A stretch of 64,000 nucleotides of DNA, taken from Plectrocnemia conspersa (lineage: Eukaryota; Arthropoda; Insecta; Trichoptera; Polycentropodidae). The notes under the pieces were generated by a model. The model was not told the origin of the DNA and ran no database searches. It worked only from the letters and a program-made list of their open reading frames with translations. The position numbers and the translations under genes were made by a program. Of this stretch, positions 33,601 to 44,552 are shown in pieces (the stretch's first letter is position 1; the number at the start of each line of letters is the position of its first letter). Where the stretch lies: positions 992,001-1,056,000 of the forward strand of contig VTFK01000136.1 of NCBI GenBank assembly GCA_009617715.1, read 5' to 3'.

Positions 33601-34776
33601 GTCACTAGACATTAAGGCAATATCTATACATTATTTAATATGGTTCTGTATCCTGTAATTTATATCTAGCCGCCTGCGATTAGATTGATTGATTCAGCTC
33701 ATGTTTAGATGGTAAGAAAAAATATCGAAAACCAATTAAGACTGGTTGCTGTTTCCTCACGCGTTGTATAACCTACTAGTGTAATAATTTAGCTGCGCGA
33801 TAAAATTGTATATAGTTTAAGTCGATAAATAACAACATTCATTGTTGTTCGCAGTTGGACCGTGTTGTTAGATAAAACGAGGCAAAAATCGAACAGACGT
33901 CGGTCGATTAAACGCCAGTGTTCTATTCATCGCAGTTTTCTTTCTTATATTATAGCGGAACTTTTTTGTGACGGTAAGCTAAAGAAATATGGAGGTGTTG
34001 TTGTATTGAACGCTTTTTTAAAAGAAGGGTAAAGTAATAAATTAAAATAAAAGAAAAGGCTTTCAGAGCTAGAAACGTATTAATATAATATAATATACTG
34101 TATTATTCTATGTATTTTAATCTGTAATTACATATACGCATTACAAATAGTTTTGATTGGAAATATATTCTATTAAACTGACAGTTTAATTAGACTCATC
34201 GATTTTGATGGAGAAATCCAATTAGTATGAATTCTTAATTGGGATAATTTAATTTTGCAAGCAAACGTGATTTTCATAATGATTTTCGCTTTTCATTAAT
34301 ATATATATATATGAAATAGTTTATTGCAAAGTTGACTCAGAATGGAATTGATCATTTATGACACGACAACAATTTAAAATTGCATCTTGTGGGATGTAAT
34401 GTAGGAAGTGCAAAAATAATGCATTCAATTTTAACTAAAATATAATTTAAAAAAATATGTATCATTAACATATTAAACATTACATGCATCGAAAATGTAT
34501 GTAAATTATGCGAAAAAAGTAAACAATATTGTTTTAATTAAGATGTATAAAATTGTATATAGCTTATCAGTGATTAAAGAAGCTTATTAATGTTTGAACA
34601 CAATAACATTTAACACATTGCTACAGGATAGAAGATATGAAAATTTTCTCTAAAATAATTGATTCCGTTAAAAACATCTACTTTTCCAAAGATTAACAAA
34701 TCACAGATCCAATCCAAAGATTCACGCCATAAACGCATTTGCAATACGTTTCACGTGTATCGAAGCTTAGAAAGCG
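30677..34776. other. AT-rich DNA with scattered balanced patches
   Basis: Balanced patches at 30930-31160, 33340-33480 and 33540-33970 carry only short frames with no family. The palindrome TACTATATATAGTA lies near 33481. No splice pairs, RNA genes or named repeats are seen over these 4 kb, which read as intron or intergenic DNA. Confidence 0.5.
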
Positions 34777-35110
34777 TCAAAGCGCGAAGGTAAAAGTTGT
34801 CACGACGCTGACGGACGTCACGTGATCAATCAGCGCGCCCGCGGCCCGCCGGTTGATGGCCGCTGTCCCAGCATCCACAAAACTGGGTAACTGAAAGTTG
34901 TTTTCCATCGGACCTGTTCGGTGCGATTTCACGCGCTGGCTCGCAAATACGCAATAACTGTACAAACGCGGCCCGTCGTCGAACCATATTTAAATTGACG
35001 TGACTCTCGCGACTCAGATCGTGACCGGAAACGTGACCGATCGGTGGCTGAAAAGCTCTTGTTCCAAAGGATCTTTATTTAGAGTTGAAAGCTGTCGAAA
35101 ACTGGAAGTT
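34760..35110. promoter_or_regulatory. GC-rich island with CRE-like core and E-box
   Basis: This is one of the most GC- and CpG-rich stretches of the window. It carries GACGTC (34814-34819) overlapping a CACGTG E-box (34819-34824), plus GCGCGCCCGCGG at about 34835-34846. Such islands in AT-rich insect DNA often mark promoters or enhancers. Orientation and target gene are unknown. The 43-codon frame listed separately overlaps it. Confidence 0.35.
34777..34908 (-). CDS. Hypothetical 43-residue frame in a CpG-rich island, minus strand
   Basis: ATG at 34908-34906 (ccgATGg) opens 43 codons to 34777. The frame is also open upstream to 34965 without ATG. The product is Ala/Val/Thr-rich and hydrophobic toward its end (AAINRRAAGALIDHVTSVSV, then VVTTFTFAL). 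Codon third positions are unusually GC-rich for this window. The plus strand over the same DNA has only a 12-codon frame (ATG 34856). No poly(A) signal or family is recognised. The island's CRE/E-box-like core suggests it may be a regulatory element with an incidental frame. Confidence 0.2.
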   Translation of the reverse strand: MENNFQLPSFVDAGTAAINRRAAGALIDHVTSVSVVTTFTFAL

Positions 35111-35311
35111 CTGCGACTATCGTTGAAAAAATAATAGTACTTATTTTCTGTACTTGATTATTTCTATTCAAATTTTACAGATTGGATAACTTTTTTAAAT
35201 GTAAATGTGTTTGGGGAAATCTCATACTGATTCACTAGTAGCTTATCATTAGCAAATGACATATCAATATAGACTATCGAAAGTTAAAATGAGACATAAC
35301 TATCACGAAAG

Positions 35312-35460
35312 ACTAGTGGTATAAGCCGGTAGCTAACACCTGACAGACCTGGGTTCGAATCTCATATCAACGTAATGAGATCATTACAGATCTTTATATA
35401 TAATTATATTTCTAATCGATCATTACAGATTACGTTTTCCTAGATTTTCATAATCTCACG
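35312..35460 (+). mobile_element. tRNA-derived SINE, copy 3
   Basis: Has the clearest tRNA-like head: ggtataagccggtagctaac at 35318-35337, then a B box with ggttcgaatc at 35352-35361. The 3' block (tcattacagattacgttttc, then ctagattttcat) matches the reversed copy at 51560-51742 closely. The middle block gtgtctgggagatc is missing here, so the copy is internally shorter. Confidence 0.75.
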
Positions 35461-35557
35461 GATAAATATTATAAGGAATAATAAAAATAAAATCGAGAAA
35501 GTTCATGCATAGTTACATATATATATTGTATCTAGCAGTAATAATATATAATGTAAA

Positions 35558-35785
35558 ACAGAAAATACATGTGTCTGTCTAGTTGTCTCTCCGTCACAAA
35601 TATTGAACAATTGCGACGTAACATTTGTGCATATTATTTTTTAACTATTTTCAACTTTTAAGTTGAAAGTTGAGCTGAACACGCTGACGTGCAATTACGT
35701 GATACTGCAAAACGTTAAGATAATAAACTATAAATATTATATTCAGACAAGTATTTAAATAAATTTGTAATAATAGGATTAATAC
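35558..35785 (+). repeat. Dispersed repeat family F, copy 1
   Basis: Matches 54954-55235 in the same orientation over its whole length. Shared blocks in order are agaaaatacatgtgtctgtc, tcacaaat..tgaacaa.tgcgacgt, ctattttcaactt, gttgagctgaacac and aaataaatttgtaataa. No protein remnant is seen. It is a moderately old interspersed repeat of unknown class. Confidence 0.7.
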
Positions 35786-38124
35786 AATTACTTACAACGA
35801 ATAAAGAATGAGTTTGAATCTATTCCAGGCAAAGCTGGATAGTACAGCCAGTAGTTTATAATAAATATCACTGATTTATAGACTTTAATTTCTCTAGTAA
35901 TTCACTACTAACTATAATTTTATATTAAAAAAAAAATATAAGATTAATTATAAAAAATACCAAGATTGTTCTGCAAGATTGACATGAACAGCAGATTCTA
36001 ATAATGTGATGATATTTGTACATACATACGTAATAAGAGTTTCAAAATATTCGTAAATTAAAGCTATTTGAATATCAAATATTTTAATATATTTTCAAGG
36101 TTAAAAAGGTATCAAAAATATAGGTTCAAGTAATCATACATATGTTAACAATAAAAAGTATCTATGTATTTATAATATTGAAAGAAACAGTAGAGAATTA
36201 AGTTTGTTGTACATAGTATATTCGTTACAAAGTTAAATTTTAAGTATACCTGCTTTCGAAAATATTATGTTTTAAAAGTATAAATATAATAAATGACTTT
36301 AGACAGAAATAAAATTATATATTATTCGTATTGATTTAAAGAGATAAAAATATCAATACCAGCCATTGAAAATGAGTATTTTTTTAAATTTCGGCAGTTA
36401 CAAAGTGTTTTTTTTATCACTTATTAGTTGTAATAGCAATTAGTTGTATATACTTTAAAAATAATGCAAAATTCGTCTTTTGTTGTTTTTAGAAATTAAA
36501 AATTTCTAAATATTTCACTACATATATCAACGAATAATTTGAAAAACGGGTAAACATATTTGATATTTAAATAATAAAATTTGAGTCTATAAGTCTAATA
36601 ATGATTTTATTATTTAGTATTATTAAAATATTATTCTTTTAACAAATAAATTTCTAAAGGTATAATTTACAATTTTTTGTCAAACGTTATTTATAAAATA
36701 TAAATAATATTTATTGATAAATAATATTCCTAGATGAAAAGAAAATAATTATTTTATTTTCCTTTAAAATTACTATAGTAAGTTACTTTTAACAGAAGTA
36801 AATGACTTAATTGTTTTTTTTTAAGATGTACTATTTGGCAAAATGTTTTAATTAACTATTTATAGCTTGTGTTAGACAACACAATGTAAACATGTAGATT
36901 AATTATTTATATAAATATAATATATTGTTATAAGACTTAAAATATATAATAGAATGTCTAAAAAAGGTAATAAATTAATTCGTAATAATATTTCTATCAA
37001 TATCCGATATTTATTAAATTTTACTAAAAACTGATTGAATAAATAATAAATATTTGACTACTTCTAAAGAAGAAAATTGATTGATTTAAGTTATATTTAT
37101 TATTTTCTATATATAAATAGAAAGTTCAAAAAAGTCAAATTTTATTTATATTTTTATTATATAAAATGTATTATAATTAACATAAAAACATATGTACTTT
37201 TAGTAAATATACTTTAAATTTTATTGAGTTTCTCAATTATTAATAAATAAAATAAGTTGCTAAGATATTTTTAATCTGTTTTCTGTGTTAATTTATTGGC
37301 GAATTTAAAATAAATATGTATATATCTATATTTCTGGATATATTTATATATAGGTATAGTATATATTTTAATGCTACTTTTAAATACGTTATTACAATAA
37401 TATACTACTTACTTTAACGACTATTAGCAAATTTAATTAACTTTAATATCTACTTAAAGAATATATTAAGTATTGGCAAATAGCTTTTTAACAGCTTTTT
37501 TCTAATCATAAACAGTTTGTTAAATACTTATAATAATAAATAAATATCTCATAATTATAAGCTAAGGTAATAAATAAACATAATTACTTAGGTTAAGTAT
37601 TACATACATACTATATAAATATTTTAAAGCTGTGTTTTTTATACTCATAGAAAAAAAATTACCTGCATTATAAAATTAATAAAGTGAAAATGAAAAATAT
37701 TCTTTGCTCCCCAAAAGAGATTTTTGAAAGAGGTTTAACTAATAAAACATATTAAAAATGATTTTATAAACAAATTTAAGCAATTCTTTAGTGAAAAATG
37801 ATTAACTCATTTATCATATGTTGTATTTATTATATAACAATTTATTAAATTAAATGTATTATATTTAATATAATATTAATAAGCTTGTAGCTGGAATAAT
37901 AAATATGTGGTTAATATTAAGAATAAATGTCATATCAGCACAAGTCACTTCCTAGCTTATTCTAACTAGAGATTTTAAAAAATAAATTCAATAATAAAAA
38001 AAACTGAGGCACTCAAAGTTATTTATAAAACATATTATGAGTTGATCTTTTTCTTGGCAACTTATTATTTAATAATACTGATAATACGGATATAATGGTA
38101 GTATTTTTATGTTATTTTCTGATT
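35786..38124. other. Extremely AT-rich noncoding DNA
   Basis: Among the most AT-rich DNA in the window, with no exon-like island. A small hairpin (TTTAGAAATT, 3-base loop, AATTTCTAAA) lies at 36488-36510. No gene is seen. Confidence 0.7.
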
Positions 38125-38164
38125 TTTACATGACTAAGAACCGTTTGTTTACATGACTAAGAAC
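38125..38164 (+). repeat. Tandem 17-bp direct repeat
   Basis: tttacatgactaagaac occurs at 38125-38141 and again, identically, at 38148-38164, a period of 23 bases. It lies just before the coding-like island at 38182. Confidence 0.9.
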
Positions 38165-38181
38165 ACTTCCTATCTCAATAA

Positions 38182-38358
38182 TTCCTATCAAGAAGACATC
38201 AAGATGTTGAAATCGCAGAAAAGAGACACCTGTCTTTGAGAATGCTAAGTGTTAAATGCTCTTCTGATGCAACAGCATCTGAACTGTCCCACATTGCGGC
38301 CGAGAGTAGCGAATCAATAATGATCCCGCGGCCGCATACCATTTTCTACGTTTCGTAA
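38182..38358 (+). CDS. Possible coding exon or small protein frame
   Basis: After a TAA the frame is open for 58 codons to TAA 38356-38358. An internal ATG at 38242 would give 38 residues. The sequence reads HQDVEIAEKRHLSLRMLSVK, then SSDATASELSHIAAESSES, which is balanced, helix-forming and unlike translated AT-rich noise. A pyrimidine-rich acceptor-like ctatcaag ends at 38191, so an exon is possible. A strong acceptor sequence (tgcctcttttgcag, ending 38387) follows downstream, but only a few codons are open after it. No family is recognised. Confidence 0.3.
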   Translation, partial: FLSRRHQDVEIAEKRHLSLRMLSVKCSSDATASELSHIAAESSESIMIPRPHTIFYVS

Positions 38359-41300
38359 CCCTCCGGATAAAAATGCCTCTTTTGCAGATTAAGAATTGAA
38401 TCGACTGTGGAATGAACGCTGATTATGTCATAGTCATATAGCTGCTTGTCCCGAATGGTTTCCTCTCTTAATAAAATTCGACGGACGCAATAATTCAATA
38501 CGGTATCGGCAATCTATCGTATTCGATCCGATGTTGATACGAATTTTTGGAATTTCGAATGTAATTATTAGATAGGGTATTTCGAGATTTATCGAGAGTT
38601 TCACAACAGTTAATATAGACATTTTTCTTGATAAGACTATGCGCCCGTTATAACCACAAGATTGCTTATCCGAGTGGTCAAACGTTGAAAAAATAGCCAT
38701 GAAACTTTTTGCAATCGATTGAACATTGTCTTATCAGCATGATGTCTAAAAAGATCTAGATTTGTAAATAATCCTATGTACTTTAAAATTATTTCAAAAA
38801 TGGATGATTACCTATTATAGTACATAAAATATTTACTTGATTCTACAATAATATCTTAATTTTGCTCGGATATATTCACATTTATATTTGTAGCAATATT
38901 CTTGCCTCCAATATATAATAATCTATTTATAAATTCATGATGTGAAACGTAAAAACTATATTAATTTTCAATTTCAAAACATCCGAAGCAATTGCGGTTT
39001 GTACAAATCATGGAAAACAATACGTTAACGTTTACAAAACTGCGAATTCCGTTTTGACACATTATCGGAGCAATTTCTTAACGATTTAACTGGAATCCTT
39101 GGGCGTGCCTGAGAGCATAACTACAAAACGACTTTCACAACATTTAATTTTTACATGTCATACAATTCTCTAGGTCGGCAAATGGTCACGTTCTCCGACT
39201 CCACAATGTTTACTCCTTCTCGTCGATTGTTATGTCGGCAAACATTTTAAAAGAGCTTTTACAAAAATAATTACTAAACATTTCAACACATATATATATC
39301 TAGAACAAAACCGCTGCATATGTAGCGATTTATTTAAGAAAATTCGTTATATAATAGCGATGATGTATATGCCTTATTATAAACAAGTCCATACGAAACA
39401 TTTCTCGAGTCACAATACAATTGATTATATATTATATCACACACAAGTCACAATGAAATATGGACGCGGCACAATGCGAAGTGTGACCCAAACTGGTTTC
39501 AGACCTTACATTTATAAAATACAACAAAAAAAAAACACATAAACCGACTGTCGGGTGATAATGACCGTTTAGTTATTCCCGCAACAATGGCAAGTGTTGA
39601 GTCTCGCGAGAAACCGAGAAGAATCGAGCCAATTGGCTTCTTCTGAACTTATGTATCGATACCGTGTTTAAAAGGCGATGATTTATCGGTTGTTTTGTAC
39701 TAACAATCCAAGTCAGGTGTTTGGACATAATTTAACAAACAATCTAGGGTCGAGGGATCACGGTCGATCTGTGTGAGAGGAAAATTCGTACTAACTGGGC
39801 ACAAATTCTGATAAACCTGATCCCGTATATTGCGTCATAACAGTCGATCGTTTAGGTGTTTCGTAAAAAAATAAGATTTATTAAATCGACGATTGCGATG
39901 GTCTTGGGAGTTCGATAATATTTTTTCGAATATATAAAAAATCATAGGAGTAAATTAAATAAGAGCGACCGAGGTCATTGTGGCAATTAAATCGATTTTT
40001 ATAACGATCGATTCCATAGAATTTTTTAATAATGTTACAAAATAATAAAGTTTGGAAAGTTAGCTGAGACCTTGCTAGTACGAATAAGGTATCGATATCT
40101 TTTAAAGTTGACTGAAAAATATATAGTAATTAATTTATATATAATGGTAGTACAGATATGTCTTAAATCAAAATCTAATACAATAACCTTCTAAGAAAAG
40201 TTTATTCAAGCGCAGACAGATACTTAATCAGAGTAGGATATTAATATATAATAGAGCTTTTTTTTTGTTTTCATTTATATTGTCAATGTCGATTTTGATT
40301 TTATCAAAATTTAAGCTTTATATATAAAACATGCAAAAAATAAAAATTTAGATGTTTTTTACATAAAAATCTATCAAATAATAATTTTAAGTATGTATTT
40401 TACTTAAAAATTCGCAACTTTTTTTACAGTTATTCTAATAAAAATCTTTTAAATAAGCTATCTGGCAAATAATCAGTGTGTTTTGAAGAGACTTCATAAA
40501 CATTTTTTGAACCAAATTAAATTGTTTCACATTTTTTTTATTTAAAAAATTAAAAAGCTAATTTGACAAGCAGTGAATGATATAAAAAAAGTCTGAATAA
40601 AAAATACACATTTTAAAGTACTTATAAGGGAAAAAATGTTTAAAACTTAAATAAATATCCGTTTAAAACAGTCATTATCTGTATTTTTCTTTTAAATTTA
40701 TTTAACTTTTTTATTTTTTTTATATTTTTTGCTGATTTTTACCAAAAATCTGCAATTATTTTGAAAAGAAGCTTATTTTTTATTGTTATGATTTCTTTTC
40801 TTTGATAAAAAATACCACATTTTATAAGATTTGACTAATTAATATAAATACAGGAAATTTTTAATCATTACATTAATTTACTCAAAAAAGATTAATAATA
40901 ATTACTTAATGTTTTACATGTTTCTATAAATTGATTCATGAAATGGAAGACTATTTTTCTCCTACTGAAGTTATTTTAAGGGAAAAAATCAGACACAAAA
41001 ATAAGAATATTTGGACTATATTGTATAATATAGTATGTATTCTGTAAACTATACTTCTATAGGGAGATACAGTTTAACATCTTACGATTAAGCATTGAAT
41101 TTTTGCTTATAAAAATATTTCAGCTTTTAAATATAATATTTTAAGTTAATAAAAAATTTAGAAAAATGTAATAATTTATATATTTTTTTTATAAATAAAA
41201 GCTTTTACTTAAGTGTTAAAGCAGAAATGCATTTTAATGCTTTAATATAGACATTACGAATATACAATATAATAGTATTAATAGAATCTTGGATATCTAC

Positions 41301-42124
41301 AGTTCTTGACAATTCTAATATTTTTTTAACTATTCCCTAATACAAATAAGGTACAAATATTACTTGTCAGCCCAAATTAAATAAGCACATTATATTTATT
41401 ATAAATATTTTGTTATATCATAATAGGCGTTAGCCCATGGTGTTACAACGAGGTAAACGCAGTTGATACAATAATTAAATCAAAGTAAGGTAATTAATTA
41501 ATAAGTATTATTAAATATTCCAATCAATAGATGTAACCTTGAACGATCTTAACTGATTTTTTAATATTCATCCATGGACTATCCCTATTAAAACTAATAA
41601 AAGGATAGGAATCGAACCCAAGTCTTAGTATTTAAATATTTTCCATTTGCGGTTTTTAAATTTTCTGAAAGAGTAACTCCGTTGATTAAAAATACATACT
41701 AATTACATATAATAACTGATTTTTAACAAAAATGACAGTTAAAACGCTCTTAATTTAGAGTTTTTGTTTAGTTTTATATTCATGCAGTAAAAAGTTAACC
41801 ATGCGTGTTGGGTTACTCAACAGCATTATAAATTTATCACGACTCATAAAACAGTTAAGAATCTATAAATCTTTGCTTAAGGCGCTGATAAAGTTGTATG
41901 TTACACATAGAAAATCAATGATAATACTAAAACTTTGCGTTAAAATGTATAGAGAAAATTGTTTGAATAGAGAGACATATAAATGAGCGATTCGTGATTT
42001 CAGCATGCGTATCTAATGTTAATATTAACTTTATCTAAGTAGATCAATATTTGTAAATATAAAGAAGATTTGCATCACCTTTAAATTCACTGTATTATTT
42101 ATAATTATTTAATTCGGGAATGTT
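38359..42124. other. Mostly AT-rich DNA; isolated tRNA-like B box
   Basis: Balanced patches at 38440-38700, 39000-39250 and 39540-39800 carry only short frames. 40200-41300 is extremely AT-rich. On the minus strand GGTTCGATTCC lies at about 41609-41619, a perfect B-box match, perhaps the head of a decayed SINE. No tRNA cloverleaf could be folded around it. No gene is seen. Confidence 0.5.
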
Positions 42125-42149
42125 GTATATATATATATATATATATAAT
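42125..42149. repeat. (TA)n microsatellite
   Basis: About twelve uninterrupted TA units. Shorter TA runs occur near 34300, 43640 and 44540. Confidence 0.9.
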
Positions 42150-42279
42150 AGCAGTATATAACGAGGTGAGAAAATTGGATTATTTTCTCTATTTAATTTC
42201 GTAACCCCGGATAATTGGACCATACCGAGTTAATGGGATAAAATCTGACCACATATCCCTACAACACTACACAAACGTT

Positions 42280-42490
42280 GTAATTATCGTACCAATAGTG
42301 TTTACGTGATTTCCTGTCAATGTGACCGGTCAGCTAGCGTCACGATTGACCGCAACGAACCATACGCATATGTCGTGATTCGGATCTCGAAATTAGCAAT
42401 TAAATTTGTACAGCGTTAAAACGTTACGTGAACGTGACGCTTTTCACGAGACGTAACTAAAACGTTAAAAGTTAAATGTGCGTATTTATT
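42280..42490. promoter_or_regulatory. ACGT-motif-rich island
   Basis: A balanced, CpG-rich patch with repeated ACGT words (acgttacgtgaacgtgacgc at 42421-42440, then gagacgtaac and aacgtt). The 12-mer AACGTTACGTGA at 42420-42431 is identical to 24742-24753 in the E-box cluster. No frame or splice site is convincing. I infer a shared regulatory motif. Confidence 0.35.
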
Positions 42491-44213
42491 GAATTATAGA
42501 ATCTATTGCTTATTTTTTGTAATAAACAGTTTTTTTATCAATTGAATATATTGTGTTTTTGTTGAGAGTAACAATTGTTTGAAAAGTATTAGGAAACGAG
42601 AATATGGTAATTTTGAAAACGTGCGTTCTGCGCCATTTAACATTGATGAAAATAAAATGTGGTTAAGTGTGACTTGTTTAAAAAATTTTTTTTTTGAAAA
42701 TTTCTCGATAATAGAAAATGTTTTTTAAAAAGAAAATCTTTGGTATAATTCATAAAAAAATATTTTAGACGTGATTAAGCAACAATTTATATTTTAAAAT
42801 AAAGTTATTGCATGCCACATTAACAACATTATTGTATATAAAATCAAAAATAATTGGCTTTCCAGTTTTTTATTTAATTAAAATTATTTAAGATATACGT
42901 AATCTACGTGAGAATCAATATTAAAATATTTAATTAAAATTGTTAATTTGTTATTACGTTTCTCTGAATATTTACTGTAATTATTTTTTAACGCGGATCT
43001 TGTTGAATAATTAATTATAATTAAATTAAAGATATCTGTATATAATTTATATACGCATTAAAAATGCATTATTTATATTTAATATTCAATCTAACAACCA
43101 TATTATAGATATTTTGTATAAGTATTAAAAAGCCTATCGGAAATTCTGCACGGATTGAAGATATTTTAACTCGTTACTAGGATTAGTAAATATTATGTAT
43201 TTAGACACACAGAGAAATAAAAATTATAAGTTATTCCTTAAAATATTACGATTTACAAATATTTTTTTGAACTATCACATTATAGTAAATAAAAGATAAC
43301 AAGTTATCAGTAACTTGCTTATCATTTCAGTGTATGAAAAATATTTTGACTCATACATATATGGTTTGGTTGCTGCTAGAAACTTTAATTAATTAAACAT
43401 AACATATTAAAGGTGTTCAAAAAGTATAATTTTTTATCTTTGGTATCAAAGAATTATATGAGAGCAACTTCTATTGCTTCTTTAATTGCTATGACATGAT
43501 TGATGATTATATAATCATAATTGCTATTGCTCGCGTAAAAAAAAATAAATATTTGTGATGAAATATTTGATATTTTCAAATTTCTAAGAACACCAAAACC
43601 GACCATCTCTAAAAACACAGTTGAATATTATGTTTTTTATATATATATATGCAATTTTTTCTTTGAAGTATCGCTGAATTATTTACAGCTTAATTGTGCC
43701 CTTTTTTATTTAGCAAAATTTATTATCCTATCCTTACATTATTTTTAACAGCCATGACCATATTAATTGAGAGTCAATTAAAAAAATAAACACTGTAATT
43801 ACAGAAATTACTGATATTTAAAAGCGTGAAAAAATCTTTTAATTGACTCGTTTTATGAACTGCTATTAGAATTGTTAAATAGGTAATTCTTACATAAGAA
43901 TTGACAATTTGAACAGAATTTCTACAATTTGCCGAAAATATCTTATGATCAAATGCTGAATAAAGACTTTATTGATTTAAGGACAAATCGAGTTCCTAAA
44001 ATGTTTTTGAAAGCAACACTTTTGGTGTTCATAATTGGATATATTCCTAAGACCTATATATATTATGAATCTAGATTCAAATCTATTTGATAATCTATAG
44101 ACAAACTCACGAATGAGAAGCAGAACCATTTGATGAGATGTTTTTCTACGGATACGTTTATAAGATCATAAAGGAATGACAGAAGATGATAATATATAAT
44201 TTTTAAATTAAAA
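42491..44213. other. AT-rich DNA, start of the intron of the minus-strand gene
   Basis: AT-rich, with no exon-like island. It lies directly downstream (minus strand) of the 44220 splice donor and so should be the beginning of that intron if the exon call is right. No next exon was found here. Confidence 0.5.
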
Positions 44214-44219
44214 ACTTAC

Positions 44220-44504
44220 CTCTTTAATTCCGTCGAGTCTGCCGAGCGATTTCGATGGTCTCAAGGGCAAAAAGGCTCTTAGAGCCGCTATGCCACGAGG
44301 ACTGTCCGTAGAGACGGTTCCTGTAGCCGCCCTTCTTGCACGACGACGTCTCTCGAGTAACGGACGAGCACCACCCCTCACAACGGGCTCGTCGGTCTCG
44401 GGGTCGCTTTGGACCTCACGAGGCCCTACCGCCGACTGGTGGTACGAGTGTCGACGACGAGAGGCCGTGGGGCTCGTCAAACGCGACACGAGCGTCTCAA
44501 ACAT
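44220..44504 (-). CDS. First coding exon of an unidentified minus-strand gene
   Basis: ATG at 44504-44502 (context aacATGt) opens 95 codons. They end exactly at a consensus donor, GAG|GTAAGT (GT at 44219-44218), so the intron is phase 0. The exon is very GC-rich in AT-rich DNA, with strong GC preference at third positions. The product has no membrane segment. It is low-complexity and basic, with an acidic patch (SDPETDEPVVRGG), an Arg-rich block (LLERRRRARRAATG) and a Ser/Arg/Leu end (LPLRPSKSLGRLDGIKE). This is typical of a disordered, isoform-specific N-terminus. A TATA stretch and initiator lie just upstream. Downstream exons must lie below 44 kb, perhaps outside the window. I cannot name the gene. 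Confidence 0.6.
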
Positions 44505-44523
44505 GTTTCAATCGAAGGAATAT

Positions 44524-44552
44524 CACTGAACACTCAATATATATATATAATA
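44524..44552 (-). promoter_or_regulatory. Core promoter: TATA stretch plus TCAGTG initiator
   Basis: On the minus strand TATTATATATATATATT (44552-44536) is followed by TTCAGTGA. Its TCAGTG (44529-44524) fits the arthropod initiator, with the A at 44527. The spacing of about 22-25 bases from TATA to start is slightly short but plausible. It would give a 23-base leader before the ATG at 44504. TA runs are common here, so the initiator and exon together carry the argument. Confidence 0.45.

Noticed and set aside
41605..41622. tRNA gene or SINE on the minus strand at a perfect B box
   Set aside because: No A box at the right distance, no acceptor-stem pairing, and no match to the body of the SINE family seen elsewhere in the window.
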